Shown: one piece after another, positions 29,348-43,746 of the stretch | Layout of the letters: every line of letters starts with the position of its first letter | How positions within the stretch are numbered: position 1 is the stretch's first letter | Source: Thermoanaerobaculales bacterium | GTDB lineage: Bacteria; Acidobacteriota; Thermoanaerobaculia; Thermoanaerobaculales; Sulfomarinibacteraceae | NCBI GenBank assembly: GCA_025456145.1 | Contig: JALOLD010000048.1 | Coordinates: 1 to 64,000, forward strand | DNA: 64,000 nt | Direction of reading: 5' to 3' | Program-made: the position numbers and the translations under genes | The notes under the pieces: model-generated | Told to the model about the DNA's origin: nothing | Seen by the model: the letters and a program-made list of their open reading frames with translations, nothing else | The model's database searches: none

Positions 29348-30772
29348 TCAGGGCGCGGAGGCCGACCAGGCCCCGGCGTCGCCGCTCTCGAAGCCGTCGG
29401 CGAAGAGCGCGGCGGTGTCGAGGAGGGCGACCGAGTTGACCCACATCGCCGGCTGCCGGCCGTTCCACTGGTTGGTGATCCAGTAGACGCCGCCGACCCA
29501 TCCCCGCGCCGGGTCCGTCGGATCGATGTCCGCGGTGGTGCTCGAGGAGTACACCGTCGGCGACCCGAGCTGCACCTCGGTCTCGCGGAGCGTCGCGACG
29601 AAGCGGGTCTGACCGGGCGGATCGCCGGCCAGGCGCACCGCTGCCGCGAAGGCCGGCGGGCTGGTCGCCGAGGTGTGGTGGAAGGAGATCACGGCGTTGC
29701 CGGCGCCGTCCGGGACGATCTCCGGCAGGAAGGTGTGGATGTCCGCCCCGAGCTCGATCTCGCCCGTCTGGGCGAGAGCGGGCAGCTCGCCCGAGACCGG
29801 CCACCCGTTCATCCGGATCTCGTACCAGCGGGCCAGGTGCCGGCCGCTGGCCGGGTCGCGCACGTGGTGCGCCGTCCACAGCGACCCGGCACGGTAGACC
29901 GCGTGGCGCATCCGCGAGTCGGTGGCGCTGAGGGTGACGCCGCCGCCCGGATGGGGCATGCGGTCCGACTCGCTGAGGAAGTCGTACGGCGGGACCTCGA
30001 GCTCGAGCGTGTCGACGACCGGGGTCGACAGGGCGTCGCGCAGCGCGAAGAGTCGGATCTTGTCCTCGTCGCCGTAGGTGCCGAAGGGCGTGACCAGGTA
30101 CTCGGCGGGAGCGCCGGCGTCGTAGGTCACCGCCGGGACGGTGGCCAGGGGGTCCTCGAAAGGCTCGACCGCCACCACGTCGGGGGTGCCGCCGCCCGCC
30201 AGGGCCAGCTTGTCGATGGAGAAGACGAAGCCGTGGCTGAACGGGTCGGCGGGGTTCCCCGCGAAGTAGAAGTCGTTGTAGACGTAGATCGCGCTCTCGT
30301 CGACGCCGAGGGTGGTCCGGTCGCCGTAAAAGAGCGGGATGCTGCCGACCGCGTCGACCGGGATGGTGTGCCGGTACCACTCGCCGTTCGGGTCGGCGTC
30401 GTCGGAGACGGCGACCGTGATGAAGTCGTGGACGCCATAGCTGTAGTAGCCGGCGACGACGAAGCGGTCGGTGTGGGGGTCGAAGAGGACCCGCGGGTTG
30501 CGCGGCGTCCCGCCCCCCGGGAAGAAGCCGCCGGTCCCCGAGAAGGTGTTGTCATAGGTCATGGCCCCGTCCTTGGTGAAGAAGCGGATGCCGTCGTGCG
30601 AGACCGCCACGATGTTGCCCGGGCCGACAGCGAGGAAGGGGGCGGCCGGCGACACGCCGTTGAAGGACTCGTCGAAGGCCTGGAACCCGAGCTCCCCGGC
30701 CTGGGCCGTGACGGGGTGAAGGAGGCTCGCGCCGACGAGCGCGAGCCCGGAAAGCCAGGGTCGGATGCTCAT
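29348..30772 (-). CDS. hypothetical secreted protein with C-terminal FADGFESG...WS tag
   Basis: MSIRPWLSGLALVGASLLHPVTAQA signal; C-term ALFADGFESGDAGAWSASAP. Confidence 0.82.
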   Translation of the reverse strand: MSIRPWLSGLALVGASLLHPVTAQAGELGFQAFDESFNGVSPAAPFLAVGPGNIVAVSHDGIRFFTKDGAMTYDNTFSGTGGFFPGGGTPRNPRVLFDPHTDRFVVAGYYSYGVHDFITVAVSDDADPNGEWYRHTIPVDAVGSIPLFYGDRTTLGVDESAIYVYNDFYFAGNPADPFSHGFVFSIDKLALAGGGTPDVVAVEPFEDPLATVPAVTYDAGAPAEYLVTPFGTYGDEDKIRLFALRDALSTPVVDTLELEVPPYDFLSESDRMPHPGGGVTLSATDSRMRHAVYRAGSLWTAHHVRDPASGRHLARWYEIRMNGWPVSGELPALAQTGEIELGADIHTFLPEIVPDGAGNAVISFHHTSATSPPAFAAAVRLAGDPPGQTRFVATLRETEVQLGSPTVYSSSTTADIDPTDPARGWVGGVYWITNQWNGRQPAMWVNSVALLDTAALFADGFESGDAGAWSASAP

Positions 30773-31090
30773 GGTCGTTCCTCCTCGCGAGCCCGCGCGC
30801 CGGTCCGCTGCCGGCGATGACGTCCCGGGCCCGGTCAGGCCGTCCCGGGGATGGGCTCTGCTCGCTCCTGCTTGTCGCCTGCCCGCTTTTTGCATCCGAG
30901 CGCGGCGCGGTTACCGCACCGGCAGTCACAGCGTGACCGGCACCGTCGGCGCCTCGCGGCGGTCGATCGCGTCGGGGCCGGCGGGACCGCGGTCGAGTGC
31001 GCGAGATCAGCTTCACGCTGGGTTTCGACCGGGTGATGGCCACGCTCTCGTGGCGTGTCGAGGGGGCGACCCGACGACCGGCGCCGCCGC

Positions 31091-32155
31091 CTACCGCGAC
31101 TCGCCCTTCAGCGACGCCATGTCGATCGAGAAACGGTACTTCACATCCGAGCGCAGCATGCGCTCGTAGGCCTCGTTGAGAAGCTGGATCGGGATCACCT
31201 CGACGTCGGCGATGATGCCGTGCTCGCCGCAGAAGTCGAGCATCTCCTGGGTCTCGGCGATGCCGCCGATGAGCGAGCCCGAGATCCGCTTGCGCCCGAA
31301 CAGCAGGGCGAAGGCGGAGACCGCCATCGGATTCTCGGGGGCGCCGACCAGGGTGATCTCGCCGTCGAGGCCGAGCAGCCGGAGATAGGCGTTGAGGTCG
31401 TGGTCGGCGGAGACGGTGTCGAGGATGAAGTCGAAGGTCCACGCCTGGGCCGCCATCTGCTCGGGGTCGGTGGAGACGATGACATCGTCGGCGCCGAGCC
31501 GTCGGGCGTCGTCGGCCTTGCCCGGCGAGGTCGTGAAGACGACGACGTGGGCACCGAAGGCCTTGGCGAACTTGACGCCCATGTGGCCGAGGCCGCCGAG
31601 GCCGACCACGCCGACCTTCTTGCCCTCGAGGTTTCCCCAACGCTTGATCGGCGAGTAGGTGGTGATCCCCGCGCACAGCAGCGGAGCGGCACCCGCGGGA
31701 TCGAGGTTCGAGGGAATCCGCAGCACGAAGCGCTCGTCGACCACGATGCGTTCGGAGTAGCCGCCGTAGGTGACACCGCCCAGGTGGGCATCGGGCGAGT
31801 TGTAGGTGAAGGCGGCGTTCGGGCAGAACTGCTCGACGTTTTTCGCGCAGCTGCCGCAGCTGTGGTCGGAGTCAACGAGGCAGCCGACGCCAACCAGATC
31901 GCCCTCCTTGAAGCCGGTGACCGCGGCGCCGACCTTGGTGACCCGGCCGACGATCTCGTGCCCAGGAACGCAGGGGTAGGTGGTGGGCATGACGCTCGCC
32001 CACTCGTCGCGCACGGTGTGCAGGTCGGAGTGGCAGATGCCGCAGTAGAGGATGTCGATCGCGACGTCGCGCTCGGTGGGCTCGCGGCGCTGGATGGTGT
32101 CCGGCGCGAGGAGGGAGGTCGCACTGGATGCGGAGTACGCTTTGGTGGGCTTCAT
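31091..32155 (-). CDS. zinc-dependent NAD(P)-dependent alcohol dehydrogenase (YahK/cinnamyl-ADH-like)
   Basis: YCGICHSDLHTVRDEW, PCVPGHEIVGRVTKVGAAV, CGSC zinc site, GVVGLGGLGHMGVKFAKAFGA. Confidence 0.94.
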   Translation of the reverse strand: MKPTKAYSASSATSLLAPDTIQRREPTERDVAIDILYCGICHSDLHTVRDEWASVMPTTYPCVPGHEIVGRVTKVGAAVTGFKEGDLVGVGCLVDSDHSCGSCAKNVEQFCPNAAFTYNSPDAHLGGVTYGGYSERIVVDERFVLRIPSNLDPAGAAPLLCAGITTYSPIKRWGNLEGKKVGVVGLGGLGHMGVKFAKAFGAHVVVFTTSPGKADDARRLGADDVIVSTDPEQMAAQAWTFDFILDTVSADHDLNAYLRLLGLDGEITLVGAPENPMAVSAFALLFGRKRISGSLIGGIAETQEMLDFCGEHGIIADVEVIPIQLLNEAYERMLRSDVKYRFSIDMASLKGESR

Positions 32156-32418
32156 GATGGTCTCCTGATGGCTGCCGTCAGCAACCCGTCATTCGGTCTC
32201 GGCGATCGGTGGCGGTGGCTGTCGCTCGCACGGGGCTGACGCCCTGGCGAAACCCGACCTCGACCGGCTCGCATTCCCGAGAGGTGGCGGCGACCGCCAC
32301 CGAAGCACCGGTGGCGGCTTCTCCTCCCGAGGAACGACGAGGCCCCGGCGGACGACCGCCGGGGCCGATCGGTCGACGGGCCGTGTTCCGCTCAGCGGAT
32401 GAGAAGGACCCGGCGCCG

Positions 32419-35400
32419 TCAGGGCAGCTCGCTGGTCCGCCACAACGTCCGGCTGGTCGGGTCGTAGGCCCAGACCGTTCCGCCCCGCGCCGCGAGGAGG
32501 CTCACCCCGGACGCTTCGGCCGCCATCAGGTCGTGCTCCGGACGGGCCGGCATCAGCCGGGTCCCCCGCTCGTCGTAGGCCACCCAGAGCGACGGGTCCT
32601 CCACCGGCGCGATCAGCCCGCGGCCGGTGACCGCGAACCGGCCCCGAGCGGGTGGGCCGTGACCGGCCATCTCGAAGCTCCAGAGCAACCCGGGTGGACC
32701 GTCGGGGCCATAGCAGGCGAGGCGGCCGTCGGCGGAGGCGACCCACAGCCGCCCCTCCCGATCGATCTCGATATCGGCCGGGCTGCCCACGACGGCGCCG
32801 ACCCGGCCCTCGCCGAGCACCCGGCCGTCGCGCCCGACGTGGACCAGCCGCTGCGAGTTGAAAAGGCTGATCCAGAGGGTGCCGTCGGCGGCGAACGCGA
32901 CATCCGACAGGCTTGCCAGAGGCTCGGCGAAGGGCGTCCCGAGGCGCTCGCCCTCGGGTGTGAAGAGCCCCAGCTCCTCGTTCCAGGCGATGGCGATCGT
33001 CCCGTCGGGCGCGACCGCCAGGCTCGAGTCGGGAAAGGTCGGCCCCGACACCCCAGTCCGCCGCACCACCGCCCCGTCGGAGGACAGCTCGAGCACCTCC
33101 CAGCTGCCGTCGACCTGACGCAGCACCGCGAGCCCCCCGTCCCCGGTTGCCGCGATGTCCCGGACCTCGCTCAGGTCGCGGACCAGGACCCGGCGCTCGG
33201 CGTACCCGGGGTAGAGCCCGAGGGGAAGGGCACGGGCCTGCTCCGCCTCCAACGCGCGGGGTCCGACCAGATCGCGGCGGGCCAGCGGCCTCGCCTCGGT
33301 GCGGGCTTCGCCCCAGGTCAGCCGGAGCTCGCCCGGCGCCCGGGGCGACAGCTCGAGGTCGAGCCGGTGGACGCCCGCAAGCAGCGGGACGGCCGCACCG
33401 GGCGCCACCCTGATGCCGTCGAGCTCGAGCTCGGCGCCCCCCTCCGGCTCGATGGAGAACCGGTACCACCCCTGTCGCTCGACCAGCAGGCCGCCGCGCA
33501 GCGTCTCGGCAGCGGCAACGCTACCGGGGCCGATCACCAGCGACGGCAGGAGAGCGGCGAAGCGTGCGCGGGCCGCCCGGGGGTCGGGCCCGTCCGCGAC
33601 CGGCGTGCCCACGGCGCGGAGCTCAGCTCGCTCCACCTCGAAGGCCTCGAGGGAGCGCCAGGGCGTCCCGAGCTCGAGACGGGTCCGGCGGGCGGTCGGG
33701 TAGAGCTCGGCGAGCAGCTCGATCCACCGCCCGCCGTCGGGCTCCTCACGCAGCACGAAGGCGACCCGTTGCGGGTCGAGGCGGGCGGCGAGCTCCCTGG
33801 CCTCGCGGTCGAGCCCGAGGAAGCCGTACACCCCGGCATCGGCCCGGAACTCGGGGTGGAGAGCCGGCCCCGGCCAGCGGTAACGGGGCTCGTACTGGAG
33901 GGCTGCCGGACGGTCCGGGTCGAGCAGCTCGGGCAGCGCGAAGTACTCCACCGCATGGCCATGGTGGAACTCGAAGTCGTGGACCACCAGATCGCACCGG
34001 GTCGCGAGGTCGGCCACGAAGCGCCCGTGGGCGACGGATGGCGGCTCGCCCATCCCGGCGCGCAGGCCGCCGTTGAGACCCACGGCGACGGCCCCGGCGA
34101 GGGCCGTCGCGACCGCCAGGGCGAGCCACCCGCCGCCCACCGGCGCCGGCGCCCTCGACCGCAGCGCCGACCAGACCTCGGCGACCAGCCAGGCGATCGC
34201 GACATAGGCCGCCGGGACCGCCAGCAGCACCCGCCGGACGCCCATCTCCTGGGCGAGCAGGCCGGGGATCAGCCCGACGCCGATCCAGACCAGGATCATC
34301 GCGGCCCGGCGCGAGCCGATCCGGGCCAGCAGCAGCCCGAGGGCCGGGACGAGCAGCGGCGCGACGGCGCCCACCGCCCAGGTGTCGCCGTAGGGCTCGA
34401 GCGTCCAACGGACCCAGAACGACTCCTGGAACCGGGTGTCGGTCAGCCAGCCCGCCGCCAGGTCCGGGATGTTCCCGGCCGCGCCGACGACGATCGCCCG
34501 GAGGCGGGCCAGGACGCCGCTCCCGGCGGCGTCCCAGGCGGCCGCGCCGTAGCTGTGCACCGGCGAGATCCACCTCCAGTGGGAGGAGGCGAGACCGTGG
34601 ACGAGGGTCACCGACGCGGCCCACAGGGCCGCTCCCGCCGCGACCGCGAGGACGCCGGCCCATGCCCGGGGGCGCCGCCGGTCGCCGAGGTGGGCAAGGA
34701 AGACCATGACAACCGGCAGGAGCCAGGCGGTGAAGACCGCCGCGTAGAGCAGCCGGCCGGCACCCATCAGCACCGCCACCAGGGCCCAGGCGGCCGGTCG
34801 GCGGCCCTCCAGGGCGTGGTCGAGGGCGAGCACCAGGCAGGCCGCGTAGATCGCGACAAAGGCGAAGTTGGTGTAGTCGGAGCGCCCGAACCACAGGTGG
34901 GTCGGCGACGCCGCCACCAGCACCACCGTGATCATCGCCGCGGTCGGACCGACGAGCCTTCTCGCGGCCGCCCAGAGCAGGGGCAGCGAGACCGCCGCGG
35001 CGATCGCCGGGGTGAAGCGGATCGCCAGCAGCGAGGGACCGAGCACGGCGTGGAACGCCCGCACCACGAACAGGTCGAGCAGCCCGGTGGAGTTGCCGAG
35101 GAAGAAGCCGCCGACGACGTAGTTGCGCAGACCGGCGCAACGGGTCGCCATGATCATGTTGCCGAGCATCTCGTCCATCAGCACGTCGAGGTGGCGGTTG
35201 ATCGCGTACAGCCCGATCAGCGCCGAGCCGGCGCAGACGGCGGCCAGGGCGAGCTTCTCCCACCTCTCGACGGGCTCGAGCTCCGGCCCCTCGCGCGGGG
35301 CGGGGCGGCGCCCTCCGACGATCCCGCAGGCGAAGGCGATGGCGTACGCGATCGCGGCCGCCGCGGAGTGGCCCGCCAGGAGCAGGCCCTGCCCGACCAG

Positions 35401-35754
35401 CGCGGCCCCCGCGCCGAGCGCCAGCAGCGCCGCCCCGGTCCGGCTCCTCCGGAGGGCGAGGGCCATCGCGACGAGGACGATCGCGGCGCCGAGGCCCGCG
35501 GTCCCGGGCCGACTCTGGCACGCGGTCGTGACCGCCAGACCCGCCGAGCACACCGTGTCCACGAGCGGCTCGGCGAAGCCCAACGCCCGCCGGCCAGCCT
35601 GATCGTCGCGCCACGCCGCCGCAGCCAGGACCAGCCAGACCGGGAGCAGCACCGCGAGCACCTGAAACGCGGCGCGGGTCGGCCCCCCCCTCGGGCGATC
35701 GTCGTCCGGGCTCAAGCCGGAGCCCCCCTCCGGGTCACCGGCGGAGTCTACCAC
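32419..35754 (-). CDS. glycosyltransferase family 39-like membrane protein fused to PA14-like and NHL/beta-propeller-like domains
   Basis: Multi-TM N-terminal region with LDVLMDEMLGN and PTHLWFGRSDYTNFAF; PA14-like WYRFSIEPEGGAELELDGIRV...LLAGVHRLDLEL; NHL-like SLSDVAFAADGTLWISLFNSQRLVHVGRDGRVL. GTG 35754 start is a guess. Confidence 0.78.
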   Translation of the reverse strand: MVDSAGDPEGGSGLSPDDDRPRGGPTRAAFQVLAVLLPVWLVLAAAAWRDDQAGRRALGFAEPLVDTVCSAGLAVTTACQSRPGTAGLGAAIVLVAMALALRRSRTGAALLALGAGAALVGQGLLLAGHSAAAAIAYAIAFACGIVGGRRPAPREGPELEPVERWEKLALAAVCAGSALIGLYAINRHLDVLMDEMLGNMIMATRCAGLRNYVVGGFFLGNSTGLLDLFVVRAFHAVLGPSLLAIRFTPAIAAAVSLPLLWAAARRLVGPTAAMITVVLVAASPTHLWFGRSDYTNFAFVAIYAACLVLALDHALEGRRPAAWALVAVLMGAGRLLYAAVFTAWLLPVVMVFLAHLGDRRRPRAWAGVLAVAAGAALWAASVTLVHGLASSHWRWISPVHSYGAAAWDAAGSGVLARLRAIVVGAAGNIPDLAAGWLTDTRFQESFWVRWTLEPYGDTWAVGAVAPLLVPALGLLLARIGSRRAAMILVWIGVGLIPGLLAQEMGVRRVLLAVPAAYVAIAWLVAEVWSALRSRAPAPVGGGWLALAVATALAGAVAVGLNGGLRAGMGEPPSVAHGRFVADLATRCDLVVHDFEFHHGHAVEYFALPELLDPDRPAALQYEPRYRWPGPALHPEFRADAGVYGFLGLDREARELAARLDPQRVAFVLREEPDGGRWIELLAELYPTARRTRLELGTPWRSLEAFEVERAELRAVGTPVADGPDPRAARARFAALLPSLVIGPGSVAAAETLRGGLLVERQGWYRFSIEPEGGAELELDGIRVAPGAAVPLLAGVHRLDLELSPRAPGELRLTWGEARTEARPLARRDLVGPRALEAEQARALPLGLYPGYAERRVLVRDLSEVRDIAATGDGGLAVLRQVDGSWEVLELSSDGAVVRRTGVSGPTFPDSSLAVAPDGTIAIAWNEELGLFTPEGERLGTPFAEPLASLSDVAFAADGTLWISLFNSQRLVHVGRDGRVLGEGRVGAVVGSPADIEIDREGRLWVASADGRLACYGPDGPPGLLWSFEMAGHGPPARGRFAVTGRGLIAPVEDPSLWVAYDERGTRLMPARPEHDLMAAEASGVSLLAARGGTVWAYDPTSRTLWRTSELP

Positions 35755-35888
35755 CCGCTCGACGGCCGCCGCGGCTCGTGACGGGCCGCCGAACCGGAGC
35801 GAGGGCCGGGCGGGGATGGCCCGCCCCCGACAGTAAACGGCCCCGGCGGACGACCGCCGGGGCCTCGTGTGGTCGTTCTCGGTCGCGC

Positions 35889-38624
<2,736 letters not shown>

Positions 38625-38626
38625 TT

Positions 38627-38655
38627 AGATTAAGTCCAGAAACGGATAATGTCAA
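38627..38655 (-). promoter_or_regulatory. sigma70-type promoter of the fur gene
   Basis: Minus strand TTGACA-17 bp-TAATCT, with ATG 6 nt after the -10 box. Confidence 0.7.
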
Positions 38656-38749
38656 GTACCCCTCCGGGCAGATCTCCACCCCGCGGATTGACAGGGCTCG
38701 CGCCGGACGCCTAAGCTGACCCGACCGAATCCGCCGTCCGAGGAGCGCG

Positions 38750-39388
38750 ATGCCCGAGCCGCCAGCCCACCGCCGGGAGAGGATCCTCGGGCACCTGGCG
38801 TGGCTCATCTACCGTCTCTACTCGTCGACCTTCCGCTACCGGCTGCACGGGGCCGACCCGAACGACCTCGCCGCGGTGCTCGGCGCCCTCGACCGGCGCG
38901 AGCCCGACCCGGACGGCACCTATCTGTGCGCCTTCTGGCACCAGGACGAGCTCGCGCTGCTGCCCTACTTCCGCGGCCGCAACCTGGTCGCCATGGTCTC
39001 GGACTCCCGGGACGGCACGATCATGGCCACCGCCCTCGAGCTGTTCGGTTACCTGACGACCCGCGGCTCGTCGACCCGAGGCGGCGCCAAAGCCTTTGTC
39101 GCCTCGTTGCGGATGATCCGCCAGGGCTTCAACTTCGTCATCGCGGTCGACGGTCCGCGCGGCCCGATCTACCGGACCAAGGAGGGGGTCGTCCGGCTCG
39201 CCGAGAAGTCCGGCCGGCCGGTCGTCCCCTTCCGTGCCTGGCCCGAGCGGGCCTTCACCTTTCAGAGGGCGTGGAACCGGGCGCGGCTGCCCCTGCCCTT
39301 CACGCGGGTCCACATCGTCATCGGCCGGCCGGGCCGCTACACCTGCACCGAGCTCGACGACGCCCTCAACTCGCTGAGCGCCCCCTGA
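38750..39388 (+). CDS. DUF374/lysophospholipid acyltransferase-like protein
   Basis: YLCAFWHQDELALLPYF, LVAMVSDSRDGTIMA, RGSSTRGGAKAF, AVDGPRGPIYRTKEGVVRLAEKSGRPVVPF. Confidence 0.88.
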   Translation: MPEPPAHRRERILGHLAWLIYRLYSSTFRYRLHGADPNDLAAVLGALDRREPDPDGTYLCAFWHQDELALLPYFRGRNLVAMVSDSRDGTIMATALELFGYLTTRGSSTRGGAKAFVASLRMIRQGFNFVIAVDGPRGPIYRTKEGVVRLAEKSGRPVVPFRAWPERAFTFQRAWNRARLPLPFTRVHIVIGRPGRYTCTELDDALNSLSAP

Positions 39389-39515
39389 GCCGGGGGCTCG
39401 CCGCCCCGGACCCCGTCCCGGTCGTCACGGTCGTCGCGCTCCCTCGCGGAAGGACTTGTGCCGATCTTCACAATGTCCCGCCGAGGCTCTGGCACCGGCG
39501 CGGAGGACGCGCTAG

Positions 39516-41795
<2,280 letters not shown>

Positions 41796-41894
41796 GGGAA
41801 GGGCGCGAACCGCCGCGGGTCGCTCAGAGGACACCACGGCCCCGACGCCGGGGCGCCGGGGCCGTGACACTCCGGTCGTCGGCGGGTCGCGACC

Positions 41895-42569
41895 TCAGAA
41901 CATCCAGCCGATGCCGAGACCGATCACGTCGAAGCGGGGGGTGCTCTCGGCCTGGTCGAAGTCCTGCCACTGGCTGGTGTAGCTCACAGTGAGAAAGGTG
42001 CTGTAGTTGAACTGGTAGCGCAGGCCGAGCGTCGCCTGGTAGGTGAAGGCGTCGGTCGTCTTGGTCGGGTAGGTGGTGTAGCAGACATAGCCCCACCACG
42101 GGTCCCACCAGCAGCCGGTCGACGGCGCGCCGTTCGGGATGTTGGTGTCGATCCAGGTCCAGCCGAGTCCGGCGCCGATGTACGGGCTCAATGCGCCGTC
42201 GCCGAAGTAGTAGACGGCGTTGCCCCACAGCGAGAAGGCGTCGTACGAGCCGGAGACGCCGATGGTCGTTCCATCGTCCTGCACCACGTCGGCGTCATAG
42301 TCGACGCCGGCCCAGCCGACGCCGAAGGTCGTCGCGAAGTTGTCGGTGACGTTGTAGCCGCCGCTCAGGGCAAAGCCGAGGTCGTCGTCGGTCGACAGCG
42401 TCGAGCCGCCCTCGACGTCGACGTCGACGCCGAGCTGGTAGAAGGTCGCGAGCCCGAGCTCCCACCGTCCCTCGCGGTCCTGAGCCACCGCGGACGTCGC
42501 GCCGGCGATCCACGCCACCGCGGCCAGCAGACACACCATCGAGCCTCTCAGGGTCTTCGAACCGTTCAT
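41895..42569 (-). CDS. outer membrane beta-barrel protein
   Basis: Signal peptide, amphipathic beta strands, terminal Phe (GLGIGWMF). Confidence 0.82.
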   Translation of the reverse strand: MNGSKTLRGSMVCLLAAVAWIAGATSAVAQDREGRWELGLATFYQLGVDVDVEGGSTLSTDDDLGFALSGGYNVTDNFATTFGVGWAGVDYDADVVQDDGTTIGVSGSYDAFSLWGNAVYYFGDGALSPYIGAGLGWTWIDTNIPNGAPSTGCWWDPWWGYVCYTTYPTKTTDAFTYQATLGLRYQFNYSTFLTVSYTSQWQDFDQAESTPRFDVIGLGIGWMF

Positions 42570-42875
42570 CTGATCCTCCTTGTGAGATGGCCCCCGCGGG
42601 CCCTCCGAGTCAGAACGCGAGCCGGGAGCGTCGAGATTCCGCCCGCCCGGACCCGCGGCTCGGCTCCTCGATGTCCGGGGGTGATCCTCCGCCCGACCTT
42701 ACGCGAACCGCGCGGAGCCCGGAATCGGGAGATTTTCGGAGACCGGAGCCCGGGCGAGCCGTCGCCACCGGGGAATCGAGGCCGGGCATGGCTGGTTGCA
42801 CCGGCAAGACTCGACAAAAAACGGTCCGCCAACCCCGGCTGCGGACACCGCCGCCGGAGATCCCGGAGGGTGACC

Positions 42876-43721
42876 ATGCCTCGTCTCCATTATCTGAAGG
42901 TCGCGGTGGTCGTCATCGGCTCGGCCCTCGCCGCCGGCGCGGCGACCGCCTCCGAGCCGGCCAGCGTCGAGGGCGTCCTGACGGTCAACGGCTCGACCGT
43001 TGAGCTGCCCTTCGTCTACGCCTACCCCGAGGAGTCCGGCTTCTACGACGACGCCGACCCGACCTGGACGCTGCTCTTCGTCGACCGGGAGATCGCCGAG
43101 CGCGAGCTCGACGAGACGCTCTGGGAGGTGGCCTATGTCCGGCTCGGGATCACCAAGACCGCCGAGTTCGGCGACCAGCCCGAGCTCCAGGTCTACTCGC
43201 AGGACATGCGGTTCTCGGCCGAGCAGCCGGGTAACGTCTCGGGGGGCACCTACCCGACCCTCGAGCTCAGCGCCATCGGACCCGACGGCATCGCGGGCCG
43301 GGTCTTCCACGCCGAGCCCGAGGAGATCTTCGACGACACCTTCCACTACGACTTCACCTTCAGCGCCCCGATGTCGGACCCCAACGCGCCGATCGGCGAC
43401 CCCCTCCCGGCCGGCGGCGGCGAGCCGGGAGCGGCCTTCATCGCCTGGACCGAGGCGATCCACGCCGGCGACATCGACCGCATGAAGGCCCTGGTCCTGC
43501 CCGAGCAGGCGGCGATGCTCGACAGCCCCGACATCGCCCAGGAGCTCGAGTTCATCAAGCTCATGACGCCGACCGACGTCGTGGTCGTCGGCGGCTCGAG
43601 CGACGGCGAGACCGCGCTGCTCGAGGTCACCGGGAAGATGGACGGCGAGCCGGTCAAGGGCGAGGTCACCCTGGTCCGCCAGGCGGGGACCTGGGTCTCG
43701 ACCAACGCCTCCTGGGAGTGA
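42876..43721 (+). CDS. hypothetical secreted protein
   Basis: Signal MPRLHYLKVAVVVIGSALAAGAATA; GGAGGG RBS. Confidence 0.75.
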   Translation: MPRLHYLKVAVVVIGSALAAGAATASEPASVEGVLTVNGSTVELPFVYAYPEESGFYDDADPTWTLLFVDREIAERELDETLWEVAYVRLGITKTAEFGDQPELQVYSQDMRFSAEQPGNVSGGTYPTLELSAIGPDGIAGRVFHAEPEEIFDDTFHYDFTFSAPMSDPNAPIGDPLPAGGGEPGAAFIAWTEAIHAGDIDRMKALVLPEQAAMLDSPDIAQELEFIKLMTPTDVVVVGGSSDGETALLEVTGKMDGEPVKGEVTLVRQAGTWVSTNASWE

Positions 43722-43746
43722 CCGGGCGGCCGCCCGGCCGCCCGGC

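Noticed and set aside
32209-35781. 1190-aa plus-strand ORF
   Set aside because: Arg/Pro/Gly-rich antisense frame of the GT39-like gene; high-GC artifact with no recognisable domain.
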